Shown: positions 1-8,942 of the stretch, piece by piece | How the letters are laid out: the number at the start of each line of letters is the position of its first letter | Position numbering within the stretch: position 1 is the first letter of the stretch | Source of the DNA: a virus | Length of the DNA stretch: 33,833 bases | Direction: 5' to 3' (one strand) | Virus record (IMG/VR): IMGVR_UViG_3300008111_000139 | Coordinates: 1-33,833 of that record | Position numbers and translations under genes: made by a program | The notes under the pieces: generated by a model | Seen by the model: only the letters and a program-made list of their open reading frames with translations | Database searches by the model: none | What the model was told of the DNA's origin: nothing

Positions 1-239
1 CATTCGATGAAAAGCGGGCCTTTTTAGCCGATGTTGTCAGGGCTAAAGCCGGAATCGTCGATGGTACCGATGCCGTGGTTCAAGAGTTTAAAGTTAACTC
101 GGATGGAACTACAACGGTAAAATTACCCTCAAAACTACAAGCACTCGAAATTGATTCACGGTTGATGGGAGAGTTCAAAGATTCAGTTCAACTTGAAGTC
201 TCCGAGAAAGTTTTAGAGTTCAGCAAAAGTTTCATCTGA
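1..239 (+). CDS. Terminase small subunit, C-terminal part (5' end outside window)
   Basis: The reading frame enters the window open (first full codon at base 3) and stops at TGA 237-239, giving 78 residues. It contains the stretch LQALEIDSRLMGEF, which resembles the C-terminal segment of many phage small terminases (Lys-Leu-x-Ala-Leu-Glu followed by a short acidic/hydrophobic helix). The protein would bind the packaging site on phage DNA and hand it to the large subunit. The large terminase follows after two bases, which is the classic order and supports the call. The DNA-binding N-terminal domain is outside the window, so it cannot be checked. Confidence 0.7.
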   Translation, partial: FDEKRAFLADVVRAKAGIVDGTDAVVQEFKVNSDGTTTVKLPSKLQALEIDSRLMGEFKDSVQLEVSEKVLEFSKSFI

Positions 240-241
240 CT

Positions 242-2173
242 ATGGTAAAAAAAGGCGCGAAGATGTCTTATCATAAGTCGGGCGTACGCAAAAAGTCAAA
301 ATCAGAACACATTGAATCTCCATCGGCAATCTCGGAAGCCGAGTACCTAGACCACGCGTATGCATTACGCGAAGTCCATAAGCGAACGGACGACCTATTC
401 GGTCCTGCCGAATATCTTCTACGGAATTGCGTCAAAACAAAAATAGACGACTCGTTAACTTTAGGAGTCCAAGACTGCGAGTTTTTAATCTGGCGATTTA
501 TCCAAAGATTGCTTTCGCTAGAGCAGTACAAAGCCGCGGCTATTGTGTCTTGGGGTCCTGATCTGTTTACTCCAGAACCGCATTGTACGCAGCTTGTTTG
601 GGAAAGCCTACGAACACACGCTAAAAACTTGATTCAAGGCGGCGGTTCATTGTCAAAGTCGTACTCGGGCGCCGTATTCTTTGGCCTCGATTACATGCGA
701 GACCCCGAATGGACATGCGTTAAAGTTCTATCGGTAACTCGGCAACACGCGGTCACGAACGTTTTCGCCCATCTAAAGAACTTGTTGCAGAGTACAATCG
801 TCCCAATTCCGAACTTAATCCTTAAATCAGATTCAATCCGCGTCAACAACGACGATAAGCAAGGGATTCATCTGACATCGATCCCTCAAGGCGATGACGG
901 CAAAGGTCGGTTACGAGGTTTCCATCCTGTACCCAGACCTGAAGAGCATCCGCAATTCGGCAAGTTGAGTCGCATCTCCTTAATCCTTGATGAAGCCGAG
1001 GAAATACCTGAAGGCGTGTGGGAAGATGTCAACAACATCCTGCTAACTGAAGAATCTCAAGGCGATCGAGTTAAAGTCTTTGCCGCTACTAACCCTAAAG
1101 ATCGTAACAGCAAATTCGGTATCTTAGCCGAACCCAAGAACGGTTGGTCTTCGATTGACATTGACGAACACGAAACCTGGACCTCGGCTAAAGGTTGGAA
1201 TGTTGTCCGTCTTGATGGAGCTAGGTGCGAAAACGTCGAGCAAAAGAAGATTGTCTTTCCTGGGTTGCAAACATGGGAAGGTTTCGAGAGGTTACTAAAA
1301 CTCGGTACCGACAATCCCGAGTATTTCACCATGGCGAGAGGTTGGTTCCCAGAGTCATCGGCTCAAGTCGTCATCGTCAATGAACAACTATTTTCCAACT
1401 CAAAAGGACTGTACACATTTAGCGGACCGACTGTAGCCGCCGCCGGAGTAGACATGGCTTTTGACGGCAATGATAGCGTGATCTATACGCTATTGCGTCA
1501 CGGCTCGGCAATCGGATGGACCGACATACGAGGCGAATTCCATAAGTTCAAAACAGAACGCCGAGTAATTCAAGTTGAGCAACAGTTTGTGCTCGGCAAA
1601 TGCGATACAATCGAGCAATCTAAAGCCATCATGAAGTTAAGCAATGAGTTATTCGTCAAACCTCAATGGTTATCAACGGATCGTACGGGTAACGGCACTG
1701 GAGTTCATGATGCGCTATGCTCAATGTTTGGTCCAGAAGTGTTTGGCATTATGTTTGGTTGGGCTGCAACGGATACCCGCATCTTAGACGACGACTCGCA
1801 TCAATGCTCCGAGATCTATCACGACATCGTTACGGAAATGGCATTCGCGGTGCGTAGATTCATGGAAACCGACTTAATTAAACTGAACCCTGGTATCAGT
1901 TGGAACCAACTAGAAAAGGAAACGGTTCCTCGCCGGTATTCTCAACAAGGTCGTGGTATTCTGCGCATCGAGAGTAAAAAAGACTTCAAGAAACGCAACT
2001 CAAACAATTCGCCCGATAGGTTCGACTCCCTGATCATAGCCGTTCATGGAGTGCGTATGAACGCCGGCATGTCGGGATTAATGGTAGAAAACCCGGCGCA
2101 AACAAAACAACCCGCGCATAAACAACAACACGGCGTCGTTGATGTGCTGGAATTCTTGGATATGTCAACATGA
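242..2173 (+). CDS. Terminase large subunit (packaging ATPase and nuclease)
   Basis: This is a 643-aa DNA-packaging motor that would pump DNA into proheads and cut concatemers. The N-terminal ATPase shows a variant Walker A (GGGSLSKS, residues 133-140), a clear Walker B (LILDEAEE, 247-254) and the coupling motif ATNP (282-285). The C-terminal RNase H-like nuclease shows three acidic sites: GVDMAFDG (D404), STDRTG (D480) and SPDRFDS (D592/D595). The Walker A is unusual because it has Ser-Leu where Gly-x-Gly is common. Translation may start at ATG 242, two bases after the small subunit stop, or at the in-frame ATG 263; neither has a strong Shine-Dalgarno. The stop overlaps the next start (ATGA). 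Family assignment is firm; the exact start is not. Confidence 0.95.
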   Translation: MVKKGAKMSYHKSGVRKKSKSEHIESPSAISEAEYLDHAYALREVHKRTDDLFGPAEYLLRNCVKTKIDDSLTLGVQDCEFLIWRFIQRLLSLEQYKAAAIVSWGPDLFTPEPHCTQLVWESLRTHAKNLIQGGGSLSKSYSGAVFFGLDYMRDPEWTCVKVLSVTRQHAVTNVFAHLKNLLQSTIVPIPNLILKSDSIRVNNDDKQGIHLTSIPQGDDGKGRLRGFHPVPRPEEHPQFGKLSRISLILDEAEEIPEGVWEDVNNILLTEESQGDRVKVFAATNPKDRNSKFGILAEPKNGWSSIDIDEHETWTSAKGWNVVRLDGARCENVEQKKIVFPGLQTWEGFERLLKLGTDNPEYFTMARGWFPESSAQVVIVNEQLFSNSKGLYTFSGPTVAAAGVDMAFDGNDSVIYTLLRHGSAIGWTDIRGEFHKFKTERRVIQVEQQFVLGKCDTIEQSKAIMKLSNELFVKPQWLSTDRTGNGTGVHDALCSMFGPEVFGIMFGWAATDTRILDDDSHQCSEIYHDIVTEMAFAVRRFMETDLIKLNPGISWNQLEKETVPRRYSQQGRGILRIESKKDFKKRNSNNSPDRFDSLIIAVHGVRMNAGMSGLMVENPAQTKQPAHKQQHGVVDVLEFLDMST

Positions 2174-2772
2174 GAGAAGTAATTGAATCAGTCGTAATGC
2201 CAGGAGGTTGGCACAAACCCGAAAAGAACCGAGCCGGCATGGACATGCCAGCGCCTATACGAGCCGACACCTATCGGCAATTAATTGAAGCTGTAATCAA
2301 GTTCCGCGCTGACAATGTTATCCCGATTGGCGACGTCAAAGCCGATGTTGATGAGTATATTTGCGCAAACTTTCCGCACATGTGCCATCCTGAGTTGCCA
2401 TATACGGTTGAAGTCTACGTGGATAATAACTCAAACGAGATCAAAACATTAACCGATCACATGATTCAGTGGCTTAATCGGTCAATCGATCACCACTCGA
2501 TCGAGAATCTCGAGATCAACACCGAAGCCAAACGACGAGCAGACATTTGTCTTGATTGCCGTTACAATACTAAGTGGAATTCAAATTGTGGTTCTTGTTC
2601 AGAAGCCGTAAGTCGCATGAGCAATGTGTTAAGACTTGGTAATGATGTTCCGCGCGGCCACAAACTAAAAGCTTGTCAAATCCTTAAGCACGAAAATCGA
2701 TCTGCAGTATGGCTTAAAAAAGAAAAAATAATGAGGAGTAACGACGTCCCGTCTCACTGTTGGGCAAAATGA
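2170..2772 (+). CDS. Cys-rich zinc-ribbon-like phage protein of unknown role
   Basis: This 200-aa protein starts in an ATGA overlap with the large terminase. The N-terminal 115 residues match no family I know. The C-terminal part holds CLDC (127-130) and CGSC (140-143), spaced like a zinc ribbon, then a lone Cys169 and a final HCW. The core pattern (Arg-x2-Asp-Ile-Cys-x2-Cys, Asn, then Cys-x2-Cys) reappears in the next gene, so the two look like tandem relatives. Genes of this kind are often seen between terminase and portal genes, but the role is unknown to me; metal binding is an inference from Cys spacing. Coding status is firm from length, packing and codon use. Confidence 0.75.
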   Translation: MREVIESVVMPGGWHKPEKNRAGMDMPAPIRADTYRQLIEAVIKFRADNVIPIGDVKADVDEYICANFPHMCHPELPYTVEVYVDNNSNEIKTLTDHMIQWLNRSIDHHSIENLEINTEAKRRADICLDCRYNTKWNSNCGSCSEAVSRMSNVLRLGNDVPRGHKLKACQILKHENRSAVWLKKEKIMRSNDVPSHCWAK

Positions 2773-2999
2773 AACTGACCAAACACGGCATATCTAACTT
2801 TGTCGGCGCCGTAGGCAGAGTTGCCTCCGCAACGATCAATCGGGATCCAGTACTTGTAGACTCTTCGATAAAACGCAAAAGACTAGACATTTGCGAAGTA
2901 TGCGAGCACAATGTTACTAATCAGTGTAATATTTGCGAGTGTTTAGTTATAGCAAAAGCAATTCTCGCTACAGAAAATTGTCCGAAAGGAAAATGGTAA
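2769..2999 (+). CDS. Small Cys-rich zinc-ribbon-like protein ending CPKGKW
   Basis: I chose ATG 2769, which overlaps the previous stop as ATGA, giving 76 residues; an in-frame TTG at 2760 would add three residues. The C-terminal half has CEVC (42-45) and CNIC (53-56), then Cys58, and ends CPKGKW with Cys71. The layout CxxC-x7-CxxC followed by a terminal Cys-Pro-x-Gly-Lys-Trp recurs in small phage proteins and probably binds zinc. Role unknown; it may be a structural or regulatory partner of the packaging machinery given its position between terminase and portal. No signal peptide or membrane segment is present. Confidence 0.75.
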   Translation: MKLTKHGISNFVGAVGRVASATINRDPVLVDSSIKRKRLDICEVCEHNVTNQCNICECLVIAKAILATENCPKGKW

Positions 3000-5270
3000 A
3001 TGAATGACGCAACAATGAATGACATCGTGGACCCTTCAAGTGGTGAAGTGGTTCCGGCAACAATAACATTTCAGCAAGCCTATCAAACGTATAAGAATTT
3101 CGTTAGCGATAATCGCGAACGTAATTCTAAAAATTCGGCTATTGCTAGGAAACTTAACGGTGAACAACCGTGGAGTCCGAAAAAACTTAAAGCTTCTGGC
3201 CAAGCATGGCGCAGCAATCGGCCGACTGGCTTTATGTCGTCGCTGATGAAGCGACTGACGCCGCCATATAAACAAATGGTTGACCAATTGCCGTTGTTGA
3301 CGTATAGTCGTTTCCCTGAAAAGTCTCTTGGGTCCGAAGCTCAACAAGACATCTTCCGCAAAAGCATCACCGATTGTATCCGTAATTGGTCTGGTTGGTC
3401 TGATTTTGTGACGCAGTTGATTGACGAGGATATCGGCTACGGTTATGCGGCTGTCGGCCGTGAAGACGAGTTTAGTTGGAAGCCAAAGCTTCATCGCTCC
3501 GATGAGGCTATGTTTTACGTAGGTTGTCCGCAACAAGCCGAAAAAGTAAAAATATGGGGACTCAAACAAGATTACTTTGTCGACGAGATTACCGCCATTT
3601 TACAAAACATAGAAGCCGCTCAATCAGCCGGTTGGAGAGTCGACAACCTCATTAAGAAACTAAACACCGCAGGAAAGCAGTTCGATGACCGCGCTGATGA
3701 AGCTAATAGCCGAGTCTACGAAGATCTGATTCGTGAGAACAACCTCGCTAGTTCGTTCACATCCAGTATCCGCGTCGTCAAAGCCGGGCATATTTTTGCT
3801 TTAAACCCCGCTGGCGGTATTGACCATTATATTTTCGACCGCGACGACGGCACGGCGCTTTTCTTTCGCCGAGCCCGCTATTCAAAAATGACCGAATGTT
3901 TAACGCTGTTCAGCGCAGAAATTGGCGACCGCACATTACACGGCAGCCGTGGAGCGGGCCGAGCATTATACAATACGCACGTCTCGGTTGAGCAGGCGCG
4001 TAACTTAATTCAAGATGCGCTGCACTTAAACGGTTTGTTGCTGATGAAGCGGACAACAAAGGTCGGCGCGGGAGTGCTTGAAACGCCGGGTTTAACGGTT
4101 ATGCATCCGTTTGCGGTTGTCGGAGAAGGATTCGAGGTACTTGAAAAAGTACGCTTTGAAATCGACGCCGATGCTTTCTTCGCTCTTGATCGACACGCAA
4201 CAGGCCTTGCGGAAGTTCAAGTTGGCGCATTCATGCCCGGACAATTAGCCAATGCACAAGGTGGTGGCCAAACTCGTACAGCATCAGAAGTTAATTATGT
4301 TGCCAGTATTGACGCGCAGATCCGCGCTGGGGTATTAGCTCGTTTTGCCGATCAGATGTTTGAGTTAATTGACCAAATCCAGCGCCGCATTTGCAATCCT
4401 GAGACCGTCGAGTACGCTGCGACGGTAGCAGAGCAAATTAAAAACATGGGCAAAGTGCCGATTTATGACCTAGATTTATTTAATCAAATGACGTCGCTGG
4501 GCATCGACCAAGATTTCGTGTACATTGAATTGCCCGAGTACATTGAATCCGATGCTTTTGATTGCGTCCTTAAAATGACCAACGAAGGATTAACTCCTTC
4601 TCAGATTGTAATTCTAGCAAATTCCAAATCCCGTTCAAACGTGGATGATGCTATTGCGTCTCAATCTGGATTAATCGACAACGTAATCGCCCGCTATGGC
4701 GCTGACCCGATTATCGACACTGTCGAACTCAAACGGCGTGATATTTCTTCAAAACTAGGTGCAGATGCCGCAAATCGCTTGATGAACGTCGACCTTAGCC
4801 CGATGTCTCAAGTCAAACAACAGCGCCAACAAATTCTTGAACTATCTTCGATAATGGACGGCCAAGAAGTCCCTATCGACGTATCAGACGACGATATGAT
4901 CCATCTCAAAACAATCATGGATCGAATGGCGCCGTTCTTACAAGCCGGACAAATTCCTTACGAACTGAGTCAAGGTTTCATGACTGGCGCGCTTACGCAT
5001 GCCCAACAGCATATTCAGTCGGCTACTCAAAAAGGGGTTAAACCTGGCGATCTTAAACAATTTCAAGATATGATTGCACAAGCTATGCAAATGGTCCAAC
5101 AACCGACGTTAGAATCTGCGGCTATGCAAGCGGCGCAACCCGCAATTTCAGGAGGAGCTATTCCCGCAACGGAATTAGCTGTAGATACGGTCAATGCTGC
5201 GGCGACTCCGCAAACAATTATAGGATCTGTTGCTAATCCAACTCGTCCGCAACCTCCACGCAATTTATGA
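3000..5270 (+). CDS. Portal protein
   Basis: This 756-aa protein would form the dodecameric ring at the capsid vertex through which DNA passes. The length fits the large portals of short-tailed phages (P22 type, about 725 aa). The telling segment is around residues 415-470, with GAFMPGQLANAQGG, RTASEVNY and a long helix ending in DQIQRRI, the shape seen in the portal stem/crown region. The C-terminus is Gln/Ala/Met-rich. Start ATG 3000 follows the previous stop directly and has AAAGGA at 2985-2990, about nine bases upstream. Position after terminase and before scaffold and capsid supports the call. No Walker or nuclease motifs are present. Confidence 0.88.
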   Translation: MNDATMNDIVDPSSGEVVPATITFQQAYQTYKNFVSDNRERNSKNSAIARKLNGEQPWSPKKLKASGQAWRSNRPTGFMSSLMKRLTPPYKQMVDQLPLLTYSRFPEKSLGSEAQQDIFRKSITDCIRNWSGWSDFVTQLIDEDIGYGYAAVGREDEFSWKPKLHRSDEAMFYVGCPQQAEKVKIWGLKQDYFVDEITAILQNIEAAQSAGWRVDNLIKKLNTAGKQFDDRADEANSRVYEDLIRENNLASSFTSSIRVVKAGHIFALNPAGGIDHYIFDRDDGTALFFRRARYSKMTECLTLFSAEIGDRTLHGSRGAGRALYNTHVSVEQARNLIQDALHLNGLLLMKRTTKVGAGVLETPGLTVMHPFAVVGEGFEVLEKVRFEIDADAFFALDRHATGLAEVQVGAFMPGQLANAQGGGQTRTASEVNYVASIDAQIRAGVLARFADQMFELIDQIQRRICNPETVEYAATVAEQIKNMGKVPIYDLDLFNQMTSLGIDQDFVYIELPEYIESDAFDCVLKMTNEGLTPSQIVILANSKSRSNVDDAIASQSGLIDNVIARYGADPIIDTVELKRRDISSKLGADAANRLMNVDLSPMSQVKQQRQQILELSSIMDGQEVPIDVSDDDMIHLKTIMDRMAPFLQAGQIPYELSQGFMTGALTHAQQHIQSATQKGVKPGDLKQFQDMIAQAMQMVQQPTLESAAMQAAQPAISGGAIPATELAVDTVNAAATPQTIIGSVANPTRPQPPRNL

Positions 5271-5527
5271 TAAACTGGGAAAATGAAGACGGGGTAGCGC
5301 TTAGAGAATTCTTTGTTCGCGTACCGGCACAAAAAATCGAGAATATTTTAAATGAAATGTGTCCGGCAAAAATTACGTCCGACATTATTCTCAATAATGA
5401 TGCCGAAGCTATCGCCCGCGCCGCGGCAATGCAAGCCGGGTGGACTGGATGCGTAAAAGCATTTCTTGGGTTGGCGAGTGTCAACCGTAAGAATCAGCAA
5501 GAAGCCGGTTACCGCGACATGTCGTAG
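5267..5527 (+). CDS. Small hypothetical protein between portal and scaffold
   Basis: This 86-aa protein starts in an ATGA overlap with the portal gene, implying translational coupling. It is soluble, mixed helical, with an Ala-rich centre (DAEAIARAAAMQAGW). I see no recognised domain, signal peptide or membrane segment. Its place between portal and scaffold is typical of small head-assembly accessories, but no function can be assigned. About 32 bases of A/T-rich DNA separate it from the scaffold gene. Confidence 0.7.
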   Translation: MINWENEDGVALREFFVRVPAQKIENILNEMCPAKITSDIILNNDAEAIARAAAMQAGWTGCVKAFLGLASVNRKNQQEAGYRDMS

Positions 5528-5559
5528 TAGCCAAAATAAAACCAGTAAAATAAAATAAT

Positions 5560-6825
5560 ATGGAAAAATCAGTAACTGACGAAGGAGTTCCCAGTGAACT
5601 CGACCTTGGTAATGTTGAAACCCCTAGCACCGAAGATTTAAATAGCTTGGATAAAGCGCTAGACGCAGCAGGCGTTTTTAATCAAGATGACTCAGTTCAA
5701 CCTACCGCAGATGAAACCACGCCGACACAGCCCGAAGATCCTGCGCAACCCGATGAAAGTCAAGCGACTCCTGACAACCAACCGGCAGATGGACAACCTG
5801 CGGACCAAAAAGACAGTCAGAAAACTGAAGATCCGTCGAATCTCGATCTCGATAAAATCCAGCCGCCTGCCGATATTAGTCCAAGGAATCTTGTCAACTT
5901 TAATAAGCTACGCGAAGTCGCTAAGCATTATAAAGAACAAGCGGAAGCAATCCCGAAATACGAGCAATACATCGAGCATCTTAAAAACCAAGTTTCGCAA
6001 CCTCCGCAAGAGTTATTAGCCGAACTAGAAGATCATCGCCGATTCCGCAAAATTTTCGATGCCGAAAACGATCCTGAATTCCAAAAGCAGTTTAACGAGC
6101 GCATTACTACGTTAGATTCGGATGTTCTCGGTATCCTTAAAAAGAATGGATTGCCTGAAGAGACTGAGAATAAACTCAAATCTCTTGGTTTAGATAAAAT
6201 TCCGGCGTCGTGGTGGGAAGAAAGCATACTTCCAAAATTAAATTTCTTAGAACGCGAACGCGTCCAGAAAAAACTTGCCGAGCGCGCGGATGTCGTCGAC
6301 GCCAAGCACAAAGAAATAGAAAAGTTCAGTTCACGTAAAGAAGAATTTTTTGCCGAACAACAGCAGAAAATGCAGCAGTTCTACGAGCAAGAACAGAATA
6401 CAATCCACACGCATCTTGATGAAATGACTAAAGAGCTTCCGCAAGCTCGCTACATGGAAATTCCAAGAAATGCAACTCCAGATCAAGTTGCGCAGATACA
6501 GAACCACAACAATACCGTGGCAGAAATGGAAAATCATTTTCAAGAAGCTTTAAATGCGCGCGATCCGCAAGCTCGGACTGAAGTTGCCATGGCCGCGGTA
6601 GCAAGTATTTACTTCGCGAAAGAAATCGAGCATCTTCAATCTCAACTCCAAACAGCAACTAGTCAATCCGCTAAATTTGCTAAAGAACTTGAAGCCATTC
6701 GAGCAGCAGGCCGCGCTCCCGCTCCAAGAAACGGCATGCGTAAAGCTAGCGACGTATTTGATCCGATGAAACTATCCGACGAAGATGCTATCGAACAAGG
6801 TCTTTTAGCCGCTGAAGGAGTTTAA
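5560..6825 (+). CDS. Putative head scaffolding protein
   Basis: This 421-aa protein has the build of a phage scaffold: an acidic, disordered N-terminus rich in Asp, Glu, Pro, Gln and Thr (to about residue 95), then a long Glu/Lys/Gln helical and coiled-coil region (about 110-380) and a short C-terminal segment with NGMRKASDVFDPMKLSDED. It would direct coat-protein assembly inside the prohead and then leave. It lies between portal and coat genes, as expected, though a sugar cassette separates it from the coat gene. ATG 5560 follows an A/T-rich leader (AAAATAAT) with no Shine-Dalgarno. I see no protease motif. The call rests on composition and position, not on a sequence motif. Confidence 0.7.
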   Translation: MEKSVTDEGVPSELDLGNVETPSTEDLNSLDKALDAAGVFNQDDSVQPTADETTPTQPEDPAQPDESQATPDNQPADGQPADQKDSQKTEDPSNLDLDKIQPPADISPRNLVNFNKLREVAKHYKEQAEAIPKYEQYIEHLKNQVSQPPQELLAELEDHRRFRKIFDAENDPEFQKQFNERITTLDSDVLGILKKNGLPEETENKLKSLGLDKIPASWWEESILPKLNFLERERVQKKLAERADVVDAKHKEIEKFSSRKEEFFAEQQQKMQQFYEQEQNTIHTHLDEMTKELPQARYMEIPRNATPDQVAQIQNHNNTVAEMENHFQEALNARDPQARTEVAMAAVASIYFAKEIEHLQSQLQTATSQSAKFAKELEAIRAAGRAPAPRNGMRKASDVFDPMKLSDEDAIEQGLLAAEGV

Positions 6826-7598
6826 TGAGACAACCTAGAAAAAAGAAAGAACAACTTGTAGAAAGTTGCTCCGCTGAATGGCTTGGCCGCGACTTATTTG
6901 TCGGGTTTCCTTGCTATAAGCAAACTAATCCGGTAACGGCTTGGTGTTTATTGGCAATGGCTCTTGATATCGGCAAAGATAAAATTCGTTTCGACATGGA
7001 AATTGGCGATGCGATGATTTATCATGCGCGTAATAATCTTGCCGCAAAGTTCCTCAAGACAGAAGCAAAATGGCTTTTGTTTATTGACGATGATATGATA
7101 TTGCCAATTGGCCGTCCACAATTCATGCGCCAGATGTGCAGATTGCCAAACGATTATCCTGATTCAGCACTAGCACTTGATACAATCCATAGATTGATAG
7201 GGCACGATAAGCCAATTGTCGGTGCTACATATTTTGGCCGCCACAAGGATGGCCGTGCTATAAATAGTTTGCATAATGATTCCGAATACCGAGAGCGCGT
7301 AAATTCTTTCACGGATTCTGTCATGCCATGCAACTGGTTAGGAACTGGGTGCATGCTTATAAAGCGCGAAGTTTTTGAGACGATGATGATTCAGTTTCCT
7401 GATTTAGCACCTGGAAATGACGAATTGCCGTGGAACTTTTTTCAACCCGATACTGACGGCGCAGGAGAGGATATTGCGTTTTGCCGCAGAGCTCGCGAGT
7501 GCGGTTTCCAACCGTACGTTGATACAAAACTACAGGCTATCCACGTAGGTTACGGAACATACGGCGTTCACACGTCAAACTTGAGTAAGATACTGTGA
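6825..7598 (+). CDS. GT-A-fold glycosyltransferase
   Basis: This 257-aa enzyme is predicted to transfer a sugar from a nucleotide-sugar donor. The metal-binding DxD is FIDDDM (D88-D90), preceded by a Rossmann-like start (LFVGFPCY, 24-31). GTGCMLIKREVF near 172-183 and GEDIAFCRRARE near 212-223 match the acceptor/catalytic acid region of family 2-like transferases. ATG 6825 overlaps the scaffold stop by one base (TAATG) and has GAAGGAG at 6814-6820, so it is coupled to head genes. There is no membrane segment, so it acts in the cytoplasm, perhaps on a phage or host surface component. It is the first of four sugar-related genes. Donor and acceptor are unknown. Confidence 0.85.
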   Translation: MRQPRKKKEQLVESCSAEWLGRDLFVGFPCYKQTNPVTAWCLLAMALDIGKDKIRFDMEIGDAMIYHARNNLAAKFLKTEAKWLLFIDDDMILPIGRPQFMRQMCRLPNDYPDSALALDTIHRLIGHDKPIVGATYFGRHKDGRAINSLHNDSEYRERVNSFTDSVMPCNWLGTGCMLIKREVFETMMIQFPDLAPGNDELPWNFFQPDTDGAGEDIAFCRRARECGFQPYVDTKLQAIHVGYGTYGVHTSNLSKIL

Positions 7599-8239
7599 AA
7601 ATTATTCACGGTAATGTTGCCGTCATAGACGGCGACACGCACATCTCAAAATGGGTTGAGGAATCTGGACGACTTGACCATGATCAGTACGCATTGCCGA
7701 TAATTCTTGAGCATATAAAACCTGGCGATACCGTTATTGATGCAGGCGCTTTTATTGGCGACCACACGATTGCGTATTTGAATAGAGTTGGAAAAACTGG
7801 CCATGTTTACGCATTCGAACCTAACAAAGAGGCATTTGATTGTTTATGCCACAATTGTCCTGGCGCGCTCGTATTTAACGCCGGTATATCTGACAAAGAA
7901 GAAACGTTATCCTACGAAACTAACCCAAATGCCGGCGCTAGTAGAATAAAGTTATCGGGAAAAACAAAAATTCAAACCGTATTGTTAGATTCACTGAAAA
8001 TCCAAAACGTCAAGTTTATAAAAATCGATGTCGAAGGATTTGAGTTGAATGCTTTACGCGGCGCGCTAAAAACAGTCCAAGAGTTTAAACCAACTATGTG
8101 GATTGAAATAAACCGAGGCGCGCTTGAAGCTAACGGTACAAGTCCATACGAAGTCGAAAGTTTTTTAGAAAAACTAGGCTATAAAATAACACCGTTTCCA
8201 GAAAAAGGCGAGCAATATGACATCCTCTGTAAAAGTTGA
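7595..8239 (+). CDS. FkbM-family SAM-dependent methyltransferase
   Basis: This 214-aa protein carries the SAM-binding motif VIDAGAFIGDHT (47-58), the acidic loop AFEPN (73-77) and the FkbM hallmark IKIDVEGFEL (142-151). FkbM enzymes typically O-methylate sugars or polyketides, so here it may cap a glycan made by its neighbours. It starts with GTG at 7595 in a GTGA overlap with the glycosyltransferase, and its 3' end overlaps the next gene by 23 bases, so the cassette is translated as a unit. There is no signal peptide. The family call is strong; the substrate is unknown. Confidence 0.9.
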   Translation: MKIIHGNVAVIDGDTHISKWVEESGRLDHDQYALPIILEHIKPGDTVIDAGAFIGDHTIAYLNRVGKTGHVYAFEPNKEAFDCLCHNCPGALVFNAGISDKEETLSYETNPNAGASRIKLSGKTKIQTVLLDSLKIQNVKFIKIDVEGFELNALRGALKTVQEFKPTMWIEINRGALEANGTSPYEVESFLEKLGYKITPFPEKGEQYDILCKS

Positions 8240-8942
8240 CATCTTTATCCGTTCATACAAAAATGACTTTGAGTGGTTAAAATATTGTTTAAGAAGCATA
8301 AAGAAATTCTGCAAAGGATTTAATGATGTCCATGTTGCAGTGCCAAATGAAGACGTTTCTGCATTGGATTTTTTAGACGGAGAAATTGCCCATGGAGTTT
8401 GTGATAAGTGCGAAGGGTATTTAGCTCAACAAGTGACAAAGATGTATGCAGATAATTTCTGCAATGCGGATTATATCTTGCACGTCGACAGCGATTGTAT
8501 ATTTTTTAAAGAAACACATCCTGAAGATTTTTTCGAGCACGAAAAACCTATAGTTCTATACGACGAAAATGTGATGGCGGTCTGCCCAATTTATTCGACA
8601 ATAAGACCGACTCCTTGGCCAGAAATTGCAAAACTAACTCTTGGTTGGTTTGATGAAAAAGAATACATGCGGAGACTTCCAATAATTTATCCTCGTTGGA
8701 TTTATCCTGAGTTTAGAAAATTCGTTCAACAAGTTCAAAAGCACGATCTGGAAACATGGATATGTGCTCAACCATACAGGCAGTTCAGCGAATTCAATAC
8801 ACTTGGCCAATGGGCAAACAGATTCCACAACGACAAATTCACATGGCTAAAATCAGGAGAAAAAGAAACATGCGCAACACAGCATTGGTCGTGGGGCGGA
8901 GTTGAACAACACATGCAAAAAATAGAACAAATACTAAAATGA
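8217..8942 (+). CDS. DUF6492-like glycosyltransferase-type protein
   Basis: This 241-aa protein opens with a glycosyltransferase A-like strand (VDIFIRSYKNDFEWLKYCL, 7-25) and has a DxD-type motif in LHVDSDCIFF (D91, D93). The N-terminal pattern resembles the DUF6492 family as I recall it. A late, Trp- and His-rich segment (QHWSWGGVEQH) may line the active site. It overlaps the FkbM gene by 23 bases and the next gene by an ATGA, so all four cassette genes are coupled. The gene looks more A/T-rich than the head genes around it, which fits separate acquisition. Substrate unknown. Confidence 0.7.
   Translation: MTSSVKVDIFIRSYKNDFEWLKYCLRSIKKFCKGFNDVHVAVPNEDVSALDFLDGEIAHGVCDKCEGYLAQQVTKMYADNFCNADYILHVDSDCIFFKETHPEDFFEHEKPIVLYDENVMAVCPIYSTIRPTPWPEIAKLTLGWFDEKEYMRRLPIIYPRWIYPEFRKFVQQVQKHDLETWICAQPYRQFSEFNTLGQWANRFHNDKFTWLKSGEKETCATQHWSWGGVEQHMQKIEQILK

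Noticed and set aside
3036-3569. Minus-strand frame of 177 codons opposite the portal gene
   Set aside because: Overlaps the portal fully; composition is that of an antisense shadow.
5687-6019. Plus-strand frame of 110 codons inside the scaffold gene
   Set aside because: Out-of-frame shadow with Lys/Arg/Ser-rich, domain-free product.
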